Positions 17,269-25,272 of a stretch of DNA of 64,000 nucleotides are shown here, piece by piece. Every line of letters starts with the position of its first letter. Position 1 is the stretch's first letter. A program made the translations under genes and the position numbers. Location of the stretch: positions 1,302,001 to 1,366,000 of the forward strand of contig NZ_OX336253.1 in assembly GCF_946902045.1 (NCBI RefSeq). Reading direction: 5' to 3'. Origin of the DNA: Neisseria sp. Marseille-Q5346. Its GTDB lineage: Bacteria > Pseudomonadota > Gammaproteobacteria > Burkholderiales > Neisseriaceae. Under the pieces are notes generated by a model. It was not told the origin of the DNA, searched no databases, and saw nothing but the letters and a program-made list of their open reading frames with translations.

Positions 17269-19257
17269 ATGAAAATATCTGCATCTGATATTGCGAAATT
17301 AGGAATTCCGAGCCTACCAACTGATAGACAAGGGATTGAATACCATGCCAAGAAAAATAATTGGCAACACTGTTTTGAGCAAATAGGAAGAGGCCGACCT
17401 AAAAAACTATATGAAATCGCTTCCCTTCCAGCCGAAATCCGAGCAGCCATTATGAAACGGCAGTCGGACGAGCTGGCGGAGAAGATGCCGAAAATGCTGC
17501 CCCAAGTCAGACCGGGGACGGCGATGTCGGCTCAGGCACTGGCTGAAGCGGCCAAGCTGTTGAACGAGAAACAACGGTCGGTGGCGGATGCGCGATGTGC
17601 GGTGGTGGCGGCGGTATTGGGTATCAAATATCAATACGGTTGCTCTGCCAAGGCTGCGGTGGCTCAGTTTTTGGGCTTGCTGGCAGAAGGCAAATTGGAC
17701 GCGGTTACGCTTGGAAACTTGGAAAAGGCCAATGACCGCAGCCGGTCGGCAAAGGTTGGCGAACGTACTTTAGACGGCTGGATTTCTGCTTATTTGAAAG
17801 CGGAAAACGCGACAGAGCGGTTGGTTGCTTTGGCTCCGAAGACGACGAAGGTGGTTAAGCCGATTGAGAGCTACGGTTGGTTGCCGATGTTTATGCAGTT
17901 TCACAATATCCCGTCCGCGCCGAAACTGGCACACAGCTACCGCCGGTTTGTGCAGTGGGCGGAAGCGGAAAATATGCCGGTCAATGATGTGCCTAACTTG
18001 AGTATGGTGCGGCGCGTTTGGGACAAGCTCCCGTTGATTATGCAGGAGCGCGGCAGGAAAACGGGGGCGGCTTATAAATCTCTGCTGCCTTATGTGAAAC
18101 GTGATTGGGGGGCTTTGAAGCCTAACGATGTTTGGATCGGCGACGGCCACAGCTTTAAGGCGAAGGTGGCGCATCCGGTACACGGCAGGCCGTTTAAGCC
18201 GGAAGTGACGGTGATTATTGATGGTTGTACGCGGTTTGTGGTCGGTTTTTCGGTATCTCTCGCTGAAAGTTGTGTGGCGGTATCGGACGCTCTGCGTATC
18301 GGGGTCAAGCACTTTGGTTTGCCGATCATCTACTACTCGGATAACGGCGGCGGCCAAACCGGCAAGACGATAGACCATGAAATCACAGGTATCACGTCCC
18401 GACTGGGTATCCGGCATGAAACGGGTATCGCGGGCAATCCGCAAGGGCGCGGCATCATTGAGCGATGGTGGAAAGACAATCTGATTGAGATGGCGCGCCA
18501 GTATGAGACGTTTGCGGGTGCAGGGATGGACAGCAGCACGAAGAACCTGATGTACCGCAAGATGGAAAGTGCTTTTAATGCTTTGGAAAAAGGCAAGGAT
18601 TTGACGGAGGAACAACAGAAATATTTGAAAAAACTGCCGAGCTGGTCGCGTTTTATCGCGGATGTGGTCAAGTGTATCGACGAATACAACAACCGTCCGC
18701 ACGGGGAGCTGCCCCGACATCCGGACGGCGGGCATTATACGCCGAAGGCTTATAGGGAAATGAGGCTGGAACAGGACGGTATCGCGCCGGATATGTTGTC
18801 GGCGGAAGAGCTGGCGACGATGTTTATGCCGCAAGAGGTGCGAAAGGTACAGCGCGGTTGGCTGGATTTGTTCAACAACTCTTATTTCTCAACCGAGCTG
18901 GCGGAGTATCACAAGGACGAGGTACGGGTCAGCTACGATTTGAGCGATGCGTCGGCGGTCAATGTGTTTGATATGGACGGCAAGTTTATCACTAAGGCGC
19001 AGGCCAACGGCAATACCCGTGAGGCTTTCCCGACGGCTCGTATCGACCAACTGGCGGAAAAACGCCGAAAAGGCAAAATCAAGCGGGCGGAAAATGCAAT
19101 CAAGCTTGCAAACGCGGAAGTCAATCCGGCTTTGGAACAGGCTGCGGTTTGGGACGAGCTGGGACATTTGGGCGGAAACGTCATCGAGGCGGAGTATGCG
19201 GTATTGCCGAAAACTGGCACAGACGATTTTGTGCTATTCGAGGCGGATAGAAGTTAA
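17269..19257 (+). CDS. MuA-like DDE transposase
   Basis: 662 aa, the MuA length. N-terminal winged-helix DNA-binding domains are followed by an RNase H-fold core. The catalytic triad reads D292 (GDGHSF), D358 (YSDNGG) and E398 (GIIERWW), with a Mu C-terminal beta-barrel after it. It binds the L and R end sites and joins phage ends to target DNA, giving the 5-bp duplication seen here. The MuB-like gene follows. Confidence 0.97.
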   Translation: MKISASDIAKLGIPSLPTDRQGIEYHAKKNNWQHCFEQIGRGRPKKLYEIASLPAEIRAAIMKRQSDELAEKMPKMLPQVRPGTAMSAQALAEAAKLLNEKQRSVADARCAVVAAVLGIKYQYGCSAKAAVAQFLGLLAEGKLDAVTLGNLEKANDRSRSAKVGERTLDGWISAYLKAENATERLVALAPKTTKVVKPIESYGWLPMFMQFHNIPSAPKLAHSYRRFVQWAEAENMPVNDVPNLSMVRRVWDKLPLIMQERGRKTGAAYKSLLPYVKRDWGALKPNDVWIGDGHSFKAKVAHPVHGRPFKPEVTVIIDGCTRFVVGFSVSLAESCVAVSDALRIGVKHFGLPIIYYSDNGGGQTGKTIDHEITGITSRLGIRHETGIAGNPQGRGIIERWWKDNLIEMARQYETFAGAGMDSSTKNLMYRKMESAFNALEKGKDLTEEQQKYLKKLPSWSRFIADVVKCIDEYNNRPHGELPRHPDGGHYTPKAYREMRLEQDGIAPDMLSAEELATMFMPQEVRKVQRGWLDLFNNSYFSTELAEYHKDEVRVSYDLSDASAVNVFDMDGKFITKAQANGNTREAFPTARIDQLAEKRRKGKIKRAENAIKLANAEVNPALEQAAVWDELGHLGGNVIEAEYAVLPKTGTDDFVLFEADRS

Positions 19258-19293
19258 AACGGTTTTAAACCTCTTTTAAAAGGACTAAAAAAA

Positions 19294-20208
19294 ATGAAAC
19301 AAATCAATCATACATTGCAACAAAAACTGGCTGAATTTAAAGCTAAATCGGGAATGAACCAAACCCAACTGGCACGCGGTATCGGTACATCTCCGGCCTC
19401 CATCAGTATGTATCTGAACGGCACTTATGCCGATAAAGGCGGAAATTATGAAACCATCGAGCCGAAAATCGAGGCGTTTTTGGAAGTGCAGGACAGTAAG
19501 GCGCAACGCGAAGAGCTGGTGTTGGGATTTGTATCGACTAAGACGACACGCCGCATTGCGGAAGTGATGCGCGATGCGCACGAAGGCGGCGAAACGGTGG
19601 TGATCTACGGTCAGGCCGGCTTGGGCAAGACGCAGGCGGTCAAAAACTACTGCGAGAAAAACCCTGCGGCTATCTTGATTGAGGCTAATCCGAGCTTTAC
19701 GGCACTTGTGCTGATGCGCAAGTTGGCGACGGCGGCGAAGGTATCGGCGATGGGCAGCCTGAATGATTTGTTTGAGTCTGTATCTGACCGCCTGCGCGAT
19801 TCGGGCCGTCTGATTGTGGTCGATGAAGCGGAAAACCTGCCCTTGCGCGCCCTTGAGATTATCCGCCGATTGCATGATGAAACGGGCTGCGGTTTGGTGT
19901 TGAGCGGTATGCCCCGACTGGTGGCCAACCTGCGCGGTAAGCATGGCGAGCTGGTGCAACTTTATAGCCGCGTGTCTGTTGCGCTGAATTTGGGCGAATC
20001 TTTGCCGGATGACGAGCTCTTTGAGATTGCGAAAGCGGCTTTGCCTGATGCGGACGAGGAGACACTCTTGGAACTGGTTAAACATAGCAACGGCAATACG
20101 CGCCGGATGAGCAAATTGATGCGCGGCGCGGTACGCACGGCGAACAAGAACGGTATCAAGATGCAGGCCGGTATCGTTAAGAAATACAGCTCCCTGATTA
20201 TCCGATAA
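19294..20208 (+). CDS. MuB-like AAA+ target-selection ATPase
   Basis: 304 aa. An N-terminal HTH (about 20-42) precedes an AAA+ domain with Walker A GQAGLGKT (106-113) and Walker B LIVVDEAE (173-180). MuB binds target DNA, activates the transposase and gives target immunity. It lies 36 bp after the A gene. Confidence 0.95.
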   Translation: MKQINHTLQQKLAEFKAKSGMNQTQLARGIGTSPASISMYLNGTYADKGGNYETIEPKIEAFLEVQDSKAQREELVLGFVSTKTTRRIAEVMRDAHEGGETVVIYGQAGLGKTQAVKNYCEKNPAAILIEANPSFTALVLMRKLATAAKVSAMGSLNDLFESVSDRLRDSGRLIVVDEAENLPLRALEIIRRLHDETGCGLVLSGMPRLVANLRGKHGELVQLYSRVSVALNLGESLPDDELFEIAKAALPDADEETLLELVKHSNGNTRRMSKLMRGAVRTANKNGIKMQAGIVKKYSSLIIR

Positions 20209-20223
20209 GAAAGGCCGTCTGAA

Positions 20224-20466
20224 ATGAGACACGAATATGCGGTACACGCCGGAGTCTATGAGGACACTTGGCACGATTATGAAACCCATAAACGGCGGAA
20301 GATTTGGCGGGTTGATGTACGCGGCAAGCGGAAAGAAGGCTTCGCATGGTTGCAAATCCGCCGACTGCGGAAACGCTTCGAGAGCAAAGAGGAAGCCAAG
20401 GAATGGGCGGCGCAGGTTAAGGCGGATTGGGTACGCAATAATTTTTTTGCCTTGAGAAAATATTAA
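20224..20466 (+). CDS. Small basic early protein, unknown
   Basis: 80 aa, rich in Arg, Lys, Trp and aromatic residues (HKRRKIWRVDVRGKRKEG), suggesting nucleic-acid contact. A DUS overlaps the region just before the ATG. An overlapping frame (20237-20455) looks less protein-like and was not chosen. Confidence 0.6.
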   Translation: MRHEYAVHAGVYEDTWHDYETHKRRKIWRVDVRGKRKEGFAWLQIRRLRKRFESKEEAKEWAAQVKADWVRNNFFALRKY

Positions 20467-20493
20467 GTAATTGATTTATAAGGAAATAGGAAA

Positions 20494-20733
20494 ATGTCTA
20501 ATTTGTTTTGCGAACGAAAAACCAAGTGGATCGGTTTGGCTTTTTGGTTGTTGTTTTGGGCGGTTTTGGTGGGAACGATGCTGCATAGCTGCTCTAAGCC
20601 GGTGGTGTCGGCGGCGAAGTTGGAAATGTCACGCCGCGAGCGTCTGGCGGACTTGGAGGCTCAAGCTTTAGGCGAGCAATACGAGGCGATGAGTACGGAA
20701 GAAAAAATGAAGGGGATTGTTTATGAGCGATAA
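20494..20733 (+). CDS. Small early membrane protein, unknown
   Basis: 79 aa. One transmembrane segment at about 13-30 (GLAFWLLFWAVLVGTML) followed by HSC and a charged cytoplasmic or periplasmic helix. AGGAAA precedes the ATG. Its end overlaps the next tiny gene. Function is not recognised. Confidence 0.6.
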   Translation: MSNLFCERKTKWIGLAFWLLFWAVLVGTMLHSCSKPVVSAAKLEMSRRERLADLEAQALGEQYEAMSTEEKMKGIVYER

Positions 20734-20836
20734 GCCATTGAGCCCTACGGCGAAAAAAGAGGCTTTGGCACGGGCGGTAAAGGAAATCCGCGCGAAATAT
20801 GGCGATAAGGCGATTGTGAAAGGATGTGTGAAATGA
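20723..20836 (+). CDS. Tiny early ORF, 37 aa
   Basis: MSDKPLSPTAKKEALARAVKE... is a short basic helical peptide. It starts inside the end of the previous gene, and its stop overlaps the next start (ATGA), so it appears translationally coupled. Coding status rests on this tight packing alone. Confidence 0.5.
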   Translation: MSDKPLSPTAKKEALARAVKEIRAKYGDKAIVKGCVK

Positions 20837-20988
20837 GTTTCGGACGACGTAATACGGATTGGCAGGCTTGGGGACAACACCGCAGGCGTGCGACGGCGCG
20901 AATGGCGCAAAAAAACAGAGAGCGTGAAATCGAAGAATATCAGGCGCGTTTCAGACGGCCTGCCGAGAAGAAGGAGGAGAAAAAATGA
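20833..20988 (+). CDS. Tiny basic early ORF, 51 aa
   Basis: MSFGRRNTDWQAWGQHRRRATARM..., Arg-rich and ending in a Lys/Glu tail; possibly nucleic-acid binding. It overlaps both neighbours by 4 bp (ATGA). A DUS in reverse orientation is embedded and read as FRRP. Confidence 0.5.
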   Translation: MSFGRRNTDWQAWGQHRRRATARMAQKNREREIEEYQARFRRPAEKKEEKK

Positions 20989-21107
20989 TTTGGTTTGTTG
21001 TCGGATTGGCGGTGTTGGTGCTGCTGGGGATTTGGCTTGAAATGCTGGCCCGAATCGTCGTGTTGCACATGATCGGCGAAGGCCATGACGGGTATGACGA
21101 CAATTAA
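20985..21107 (+). CDS. Tiny early membrane ORF, 40 aa
   Basis: A single hydrophobic segment (WFVVGLAVLVLLGIWLEML, about 3-21) with a short acidic tail. GGAG lies before the ATG, and it overlaps the previous gene by 4 bp. Function unknown. Confidence 0.5.
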   Translation: MIWFVVGLAVLVLLGIWLEMLARIVVLHMIGEGHDGYDDN

Positions 21108-21186
21108 AACGGTAAGCCGTTGATGTTGCTCTATATTTTTTTGCCTTGTTGAAAATATAAGGTATTGATTTAAAAGGATTTAAGAA

Positions 21187-21354
21187 ATGAATGCAAAAGA
21201 AATTGCAGAATGGATCGAAGACCGTGGCGAGCTGATGCTCATGAAGAAGGACGGCGAAGGCTTTGTAATCGCTGCGCGGTCGCCGGACGGGATGTGGAAG
21301 ACTGCCGAGGCGGAAACTTTGGCTCGGGCGATAACTTTATGGAAGGAAGCGTGA
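21187..21354 (+). CDS. Small early ORF, 55 aa
   Basis: MNAKEIAEWIEDRGELML..., a compact soluble protein of mixed charge. AAGGA lies 9 nt upstream of the ATG. Its stop overlaps the start of the next gene (TGATG). Function not recognised. Confidence 0.55.
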   Translation: MNAKEIAEWIEDRGELMLMKKDGEGFVIAARSPDGMWKTAEAETLARAITLWKEA

Positions 21355-21782
21355 TGGACATTGAGCAATACAACCCTAAAAAGAATCCGAAATATAGCAA
21401 TTTTATTTATAGATTTTTGAAAAAGAACAAAAAAATTATACCGCATAGAGGAATGCCGGGTATCGAAAAGTTTGACACGCTGGGTATCTGGCGTATCGGA
21501 TGGCATGACAGTGACGGATGGTTTACCGGTGCTCCCATCAGTTTTTTACCCAATGGCAAGGTAGAGATTTATGCATTTAAGCCAGGCGGACAAGTTATCG
21601 AAAAAGTCGAATGGTGTGATTACAAACGTATTGGAGCCTGTGCTATTGACGGGTATGCGCATAAATGGCGTGAAGTTAATAAAAACAGCCGGTGCTGCGA
21701 ATACTGCGGCCAATGGATACGACGGAAAGTTAAAACCGAGAAAGTTATTCGCCGCCGCGATATTTGGGAGATTGAATCATGA
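21354..21782 (+). CDS. Early phage protein with C-terminal CxxC pair, unknown
   Basis: 142 aa. The C-terminal part has CCEYCGQWIRRK, a possible zinc site or redox pair. The middle part is rich in Gly and aromatic residues (GIWRIGWHDSDGWFTG). The ATG at 21354 overlaps the previous stop; a longer in-frame start at 21210 would overlap the previous gene wholly, so I reject it. Confidence 0.6.
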   Translation: MDIEQYNPKKNPKYSNFIYRFLKKNKKIIPHRGMPGIEKFDTLGIWRIGWHDSDGWFTGAPISFLPNGKVEIYAFKPGGQVIEKVEWCDYKRIGACAIDGYAHKWREVNKNSRCCEYCGQWIRRKVKTEKVIRRRDIWEIES

Positions 21783-22264
21783 TTTGCCGTTGTCCTAACT
21801 GCGGAGCGGCCAACAGCTTGGATAGTTTAGTCAGTGATGCTGAAGCAGCCGAAGTGCTGAAGATGTTGCTGGAACTTGATGCTGATATCGGAAAAGCGGC
21901 TATCCGCTACATCGGCCTCTTCCGCCCCGGAAAGAGCCAGCTCTCTTGGGGGCGAACTGCCAAGCTACTTAAAGAGCTTCTGCCGCAGATTCAGACGGCC
22001 ACGATTGAGCGCAATGGCACAACCTACGCTGCTCCAATGGAAGCATGGCTTTATAGTTTTCAGGAAATCTTGGTCGCGCGTGAAGCAGGCCGTCTGAAAA
22101 CGCCGCTGAAGTCGCACGGATACCTGTATGAAATCCTTGCAGGCTGGGTTGGCCAGCCAAGCGCAGGGAATCAGACAAACCAACCAAACCGCCGCGCTGC
22201 TCTGCCGGCCAACCCCAGCCAAACCCTTACCGCAGCCGCCTCGCTGCAAGGACTGAAAAAATGA
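21779..22264 (+). CDS. Early phage protein with N-terminal zinc-ribbon-like motif
   Basis: 161 aa. It starts MICRCPNCGAAN, a half zinc ribbon, followed by a helical region and a Pro/Asn/Gln-rich C-terminus. It overlaps both neighbours by 4 bp (ATGA). Position between MuB and Gam suggests a replication or regulatory role, but none can be assigned. Confidence 0.6.
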   Translation: MICRCPNCGAANSLDSLVSDAEAAEVLKMLLELDADIGKAAIRYIGLFRPGKSQLSWGRTAKLLKELLPQIQTATIERNGTTYAAPMEAWLYSFQEILVAREAGRLKTPLKSHGYLYEILAGWVGQPSAGNQTNQPNRRAALPANPSQTLTAAASLQGLKK

Positions 22265-22749
22265 AAGAACTGCCTACCCAACTGCATAACGCCATGATCG
22301 ACGGCCTGACCATGCTTTTGACCCTGCGTCTGAGCGGTTCGCCGGCTGCCGATACTGTGGCCGCCACTGCGCAAACCTGGAGCCGTGTATTGGCGCACGG
22401 CCGGGCGTGGGACGAAACGCGAGATGTACCGCGATTTCAGACGGCCTTTATGGTGCTGGCAAATGAGACCAACCGCTGGCCGAGTCCGAAAGATTTTTTG
22501 GACAAGATTCCGCCGCCACCGGAGCCGTTGAAACTGGAACACCGCTACCACCCCACGGCGGAGGAAAAAGCGAAAGGGAAATCAGCTTTAAACCGCATTC
22601 AGGGCGTAATTAAAGAGGTGTTAAGAGGCAAGTCACTGATACCGCCTCCGGCTGAAACCGCCACCGAGCAGATTTTGAGAAACCGCGCGAAAGTTGAAGC
22701 ACTTGCCAAGCGCGAACGCGAACAAGGCTTGAGCAAGCCGAAATGTTAA
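22261..22749 (+). CDS. Early phage protein, unknown
   Basis: 162 aa. Helical N-terminus, a WPSPKDFLDKIPPPPEPLKL segment (about 80-100) and a basic C-terminus. The W-P-(S/T)-xx-(D/E)-F pattern is common in small phage replication-associated proteins, but I do not recognise the family. It overlaps the previous gene by 4 bp. Confidence 0.6.
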   Translation: MKELPTQLHNAMIDGLTMLLTLRLSGSPAADTVAATAQTWSRVLAHGRAWDETRDVPRFQTAFMVLANETNRWPSPKDFLDKIPPPPEPLKLEHRYHPTAEEKAKGKSALNRIQGVIKEVLRGKSLIPPPAETATEQILRNRAKVEALAKREREQGLSKPKC

Positions 22750-22773
22750 ACCCAACCTGAAAGGAAAGAAAAA

Positions 22774-23295
22774 ATGGCTAAAACCCGAATCAAACAGCCC
22801 GCTATCGAAGCGGCACAAGATAAAGCGGAAGTTACTGCGTTTATCCGCAAAATCGGCGATTTGCAACGCGAAGTCAAACGCCTGGAAACCGAAGCCGGAG
22901 ACAAAAAAGCGGTCATCGAAGAAGAATATGCCGCCAAAGCCGCGCCGATGTGTGCCGAAATCATGAGCCTGACCGAACGTGTGGCCGCATACTGCGAAGC
23001 GCATAAGGACGAGCTGACGGAAAACGGTAAAACCAAAACAGTGGACTTTACTACCGGTCTGATTAAATGGCGCATCCGTCCGCCATCCGTCAAGGTAACG
23101 GGCGTGGCCGCCGTCTTGGCGTGGCTCTCCGAGAAATCCGCCTTTGCCGAGTTTGTCCGCACTAAAAAGGAAATCGACAAAGACGCCATCCTGAATCAAA
23201 AAGAGCGTTTTTCAGACGGCCAAGTGCCGGGGATTAAGATTGTGTCGGGGCTTGAGGATTTTGTGATTGAGCCTACTGAGCAGGAGTTGGCGTGA
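22774..23295 (+). CDS. gam: Gam-like host-nuclease inhibitor
   Basis: 173 aa, the Mu Gam length. It has the long N-terminal coiled coil (about 15-75) and a C-terminal domain with TGLIKWRIRPPSV and IKIVSGLEDFVIEP, typical of Gam. Gam dimers bind double-stranded DNA ends, related to Ku, and protect linear phage DNA from exonucleases. GAAAGGAAAG precedes the ATG. Confidence 0.95.
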   Translation: MAKTRIKQPAIEAAQDKAEVTAFIRKIGDLQREVKRLETEAGDKKAVIEEEYAAKAAPMCAEIMSLTERVAAYCEAHKDELTENGKTKTVDFTTGLIKWRIRPPSVKVTGVAAVLAWLSEKSAFAEFVRTKKEIDKDAILNQKERFSDGQVPGIKIVSGLEDFVIEPTEQELA

Positions 23296-23486
23296 TGGCG
23301 AAAATTGTTATTACGATAGAAGACAAGATGCCAGTAAACGGCTTGAACGGCGTGACCATCAGTTATGACGGCGATTTGGAGCCGCAAGGCGAACTCACGA
23401 TGGCGCATATGATGGCTTATAACATCAAGGAATTGATTGATGTGGTTGAGTTTGAGACCGCAAAAAGGCTGAGTAAAGCAAATTGA
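23295..23486 (+). CDS. Small early ORF, 63 aa
   Basis: MAKIVITIEDKMPVNGLNGVTISYDGDLEPQ..., an acidic small protein overlapping the Gam stop (TGATG). A GTG start one codon earlier is possible. A hairpin follows. Function unknown. Confidence 0.6.
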   Translation: MAKIVITIEDKMPVNGLNGVTISYDGDLEPQGELTMAHMMAYNIKELIDVVEFETAKRLSKAN

Positions 23487-23491
23487 CCCAC

Positions 23492-23515
23492 GGCGGGGAA
23501 CAACCCGCCATTTTT
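23492..23515 (+). terminator. GGCGGG/CCCGCC hairpin with T-run
   Basis: Arms at 23492-23497 and 23504-23509 followed by ATTTTT, between the 63-aa gene and rdgC. It looks like a weak terminator or attenuator. Confidence 0.6.
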
Positions 23516-23531
23516 GAAAAAAGGATTAGAT

Positions 23532-24419
23532 ATGTGGTTTAAACAAGTTACTCCATTCCGTGTGTTTGAATTGCCAGAAGCTGAACGCCTCAAAACAGCA
23601 ATTGCAGAAAACTGGTTTTGTTCTCCTACCGGATTAGACTGGTTTAGTGAAGGCTTTTGTTCTCCGGTGCCATTTGGGAACCCTATTATTTTTGAAGCTC
23701 AAAAAACTATGCTTATCAGTTTGATGCGAGAAGAAAAAGTATTACCCAGTGCGGCCATCAAACATAAATTGGACGAACAGGTTGTTAAGATCCAAACTGC
23801 CGAAGACCGTAATGTCGGCCGCAGAGAAAAGCATGAATTACGCGAAGCAATTATCGACGACCTGCTGCCTAAAGCGTTGATTAAAAGCAGCCGCACTTAT
23901 GGCTTATTTGCTGGTGAGTGGTTATTCGTTGATACGGCAAATCGCCGCAAGGCCGAAAACCTGTTGATCAAGTTGCGCGAAGCCCTTGGCGGCTTGCCTG
24001 CTCAACAGCCGTTTACCCGTCAATCGCCGGCATCATTGATGACCAATTGGCTGTTGCAGGGCGAAGCTCAGGGGCGGTTTGTGTTAGATAGTGATGTTAC
24101 CCTGGTCGGTGTGGGCGATGTTGCTCCCAAAGTTAAAATCAGCCGTAAAGACCTTACCGCCGAAGATGTGGTACAACACGCCAAAAACGGCATGATAGTA
24201 ACCGAACTTGGCTTGATTTGGAATGGCCGCGTGGCATTTATCCTGACACAGGATTTAACACTGAAACGTATCCAATGGCTGGACGTTGTACAGGAAGAAG
24301 CTGAAGGCAGCTGTGATGATGCGGAAAGTATGGCTTATGCCACACAGCTACTGATGGAGGCCGCACTGAGTGCGATTCTTGGTGAGTTGGTGGATTTACT
24401 GGGAGGTTGGCAGGAATGA
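23532..24419 (+). CDS. rdgC: Recombination-associated protein RdgC, phage-encoded
   Basis: 295 aa. It begins MWFKQVTPFRVF, the RdgC start, and has the family features SPTGLDWFSEGFCSPV, KMLISLMREEKVLPSAAIK-like and DLLPKALIKSSRTYGLF segments. The start at 23532 has AAGGA upstream; the 23514 frame start is less likely. RdgC forms rings on DNA and restrains RecA. Beside Gam it suggests a module controlling recombination on phage DNA. It is followed by a DUS terminator. Confidence 0.93.
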   Translation: MWFKQVTPFRVFELPEAERLKTAIAENWFCSPTGLDWFSEGFCSPVPFGNPIIFEAQKTMLISLMREEKVLPSAAIKHKLDEQVVKIQTAEDRNVGRREKHELREAIIDDLLPKALIKSSRTYGLFAGEWLFVDTANRRKAENLLIKLREALGGLPAQQPFTRQSPASLMTNWLLQGEAQGRFVLDSDVTLVGVGDVAPKVKISRKDLTAEDVVQHAKNGMIVTELGLIWNGRVAFILTQDLTLKRIQWLDVVQEEAEGSCDDAESMAYATQLLMEAALSAILGELVDLLGGWQE

Positions 24420-24448
24420 TGGAGGGTTGGGACTTTTAAAGCTGGATT

Positions 24449-24499
24449 AAAGGCCGTCTGAAATGGGGTTTAAAACCTGTTTCAGGCGGCCTTTTTGTT
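24449..24499 (+). terminator. DUS-type terminator after rdgC
   Basis: Arms at 24449-24463 and 24480-24494 with one mismatch, followed by TTTTTG. It separates the early operon from the accessory block. Confidence 0.75.
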
Positions 24500-24526
24500 T
24501 TACCGGAAATAATTTTGAAAATATTG

Positions 24527-24554
24527 TTGACTACGCGAAAATATCGCGTATAAT
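24527..24554 (+). promoter_or_regulatory. Promoter P1 with palindromic operator, accessory block
   Basis: -35 TTGACT (24527-24532) and -10 TATAAT (24549-24554), 16-bp spacer. The spacer is filled by the palindrome CGCGAAAATATCGCG (24534-24548), an obvious repressor site. A near copy stands at 26771. Confidence 0.85.
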
Positions 24555-24562
24555 GCAACTCA

Positions 24563-24586
24563 TCAGGAAGCACAAAGCAAGCCTGA
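24563..24586 (+). ncRNA. 5'-leader hairpin downstream of P1
   Basis: TCAGG (24563-24567) pairs with CCTGA (24582-24586) around the 14-nt loop AAGCACAAAGCAAG. It lies at the expected 5' end of the transcript. The second copy at 26807-26830 has TCGGG/CCCGA, a compensatory change, with the same loop. This is a cis RNA element rather than a proven separate RNA. Confidence 0.6.
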
Positions 24587-24608
24587 ATAACCTTAAAGGA
24601 AATCAATC

Positions 24609-24986
24609 ATGAAAAATATCGAACAACTCATCAAAGGCATCTCTGAAAACGGCGTAACCGGATTTGCGGTTTTTGAAGATAACGGCGGCGGTCTCCATCT
24701 CGGCATCTGGTACGATGATGGGGAAAATGAGGAAAGTTTCGAAGAAAAGTTCTTCTGCCATTGCAGCTACGAATACAACGTGGGCCAGCTGATGGACGAT
24801 TTGACCGCTCTTTCTGAAGGCAGCTCTCCTTTGGATTGGGAAAATATGAAAGAAATGAGTCGGGTAGAATGGCGCGAAATGGTCAATAATGAATTTGCCG
24901 GGGGAATCGTTTTGAATATGGATGGCCTGATTGATAAAGATCAGATGGGAGCCGCCGCCCAAATTGAATTTGAAAACTATCTGTAA
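24609..24986 (+). CDS. Very acidic 125-aa protein, candidate anti-defence protein
   Basis: 125 aa with about 26 Asp/Glu against 7 Lys/Arg by my count, so strongly negative. It includes DDGENEESFEEK (about 36-47) and a CHC motif. AAGGA precedes the ATG. It is the first gene after P1 and shares its block with two HTH proteins of the anti-CRISPR-associated type. Small acidic phage proteins are often DNA mimics or anti-CRISPRs, but I recognise no known Acr sequence here; function is unproven. Confidence 0.75.
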   Translation: MKNIEQLIKGISENGVTGFAVFEDNGGGLHLGIWYDDGENEESFEEKFFCHCSYEYNVGQLMDDLTALSEGSSPLDWENMKEMSRVEWREMVNNEFAGGIVLNMDGLIDKDQMGAAAQIEFENYL

Positions 24987-24996
24987 ATACACTTTA

Positions 24997-25018
24997 GGCG
25001 GGTCAATAAAGGCCCGCC
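24997..25018 (+). terminator. GGCGGG-type hairpin between accessory genes
   Basis: GGCGGGTC (24997-25004) pairs with GGCCCGCC (25011-25018) with one mismatch. There is no T-run, so it is more likely an attenuator or mRNA stabiliser than a full terminator. Confidence 0.4.
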
Positions 25019-25037
25019 AACTCCTAAAGGAGCTGAC

Positions 25038-25271
25038 ATGATTAAAGATACTACCCGATATACCATCGAAAAAGTCGAAAATGGCTACTCAGTCCGCAAA
25101 ATCATTTACGGTCTCGGTATACTTTCCTCCCCTGTCGTTATCCTCCTTCCTGAGTCTATTTTTACCGCAAAATATAAGACATATGGGCAATATTGCCGCA
25201 AAGTCGATCTGGCGATTGATAAAAAGCTCGCCAGACTGGTGCAGGAAAGAGCTTTGGGCAAGGAGGTGTGA
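25038..25271 (+). CDS. Small accessory protein, unknown
   Basis: 77 aa. A charged N-terminus, a hydrophobic stretch ILSSPVVILLPESIF (about 28-42) and a basic C-terminus. A strong AAAGGAG site precedes the ATG. It abuts the recombinase gene. Not recognised. Confidence 0.65.
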   Translation: MIKDTTRYTIEKVENGYSVRKIIYGLGILSSPVVILLPESIFTAKYKTYGQYCRKVDLAIDKKLARLVQERALGKEV

Positions 25272-25272
25272 G

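Noticed and set aside
17770..18834. 354-codon minus-strand frame inside the transposase gene
   Set aside because: Shadow of the transposase gene: Arg/His-rich composition with no recognisable domain.
20237..20455. Alternative 72-codon frame overlapping the 80-aa early gene
   Set aside because: The 20224 frame has the better start context and a more protein-like sequence.
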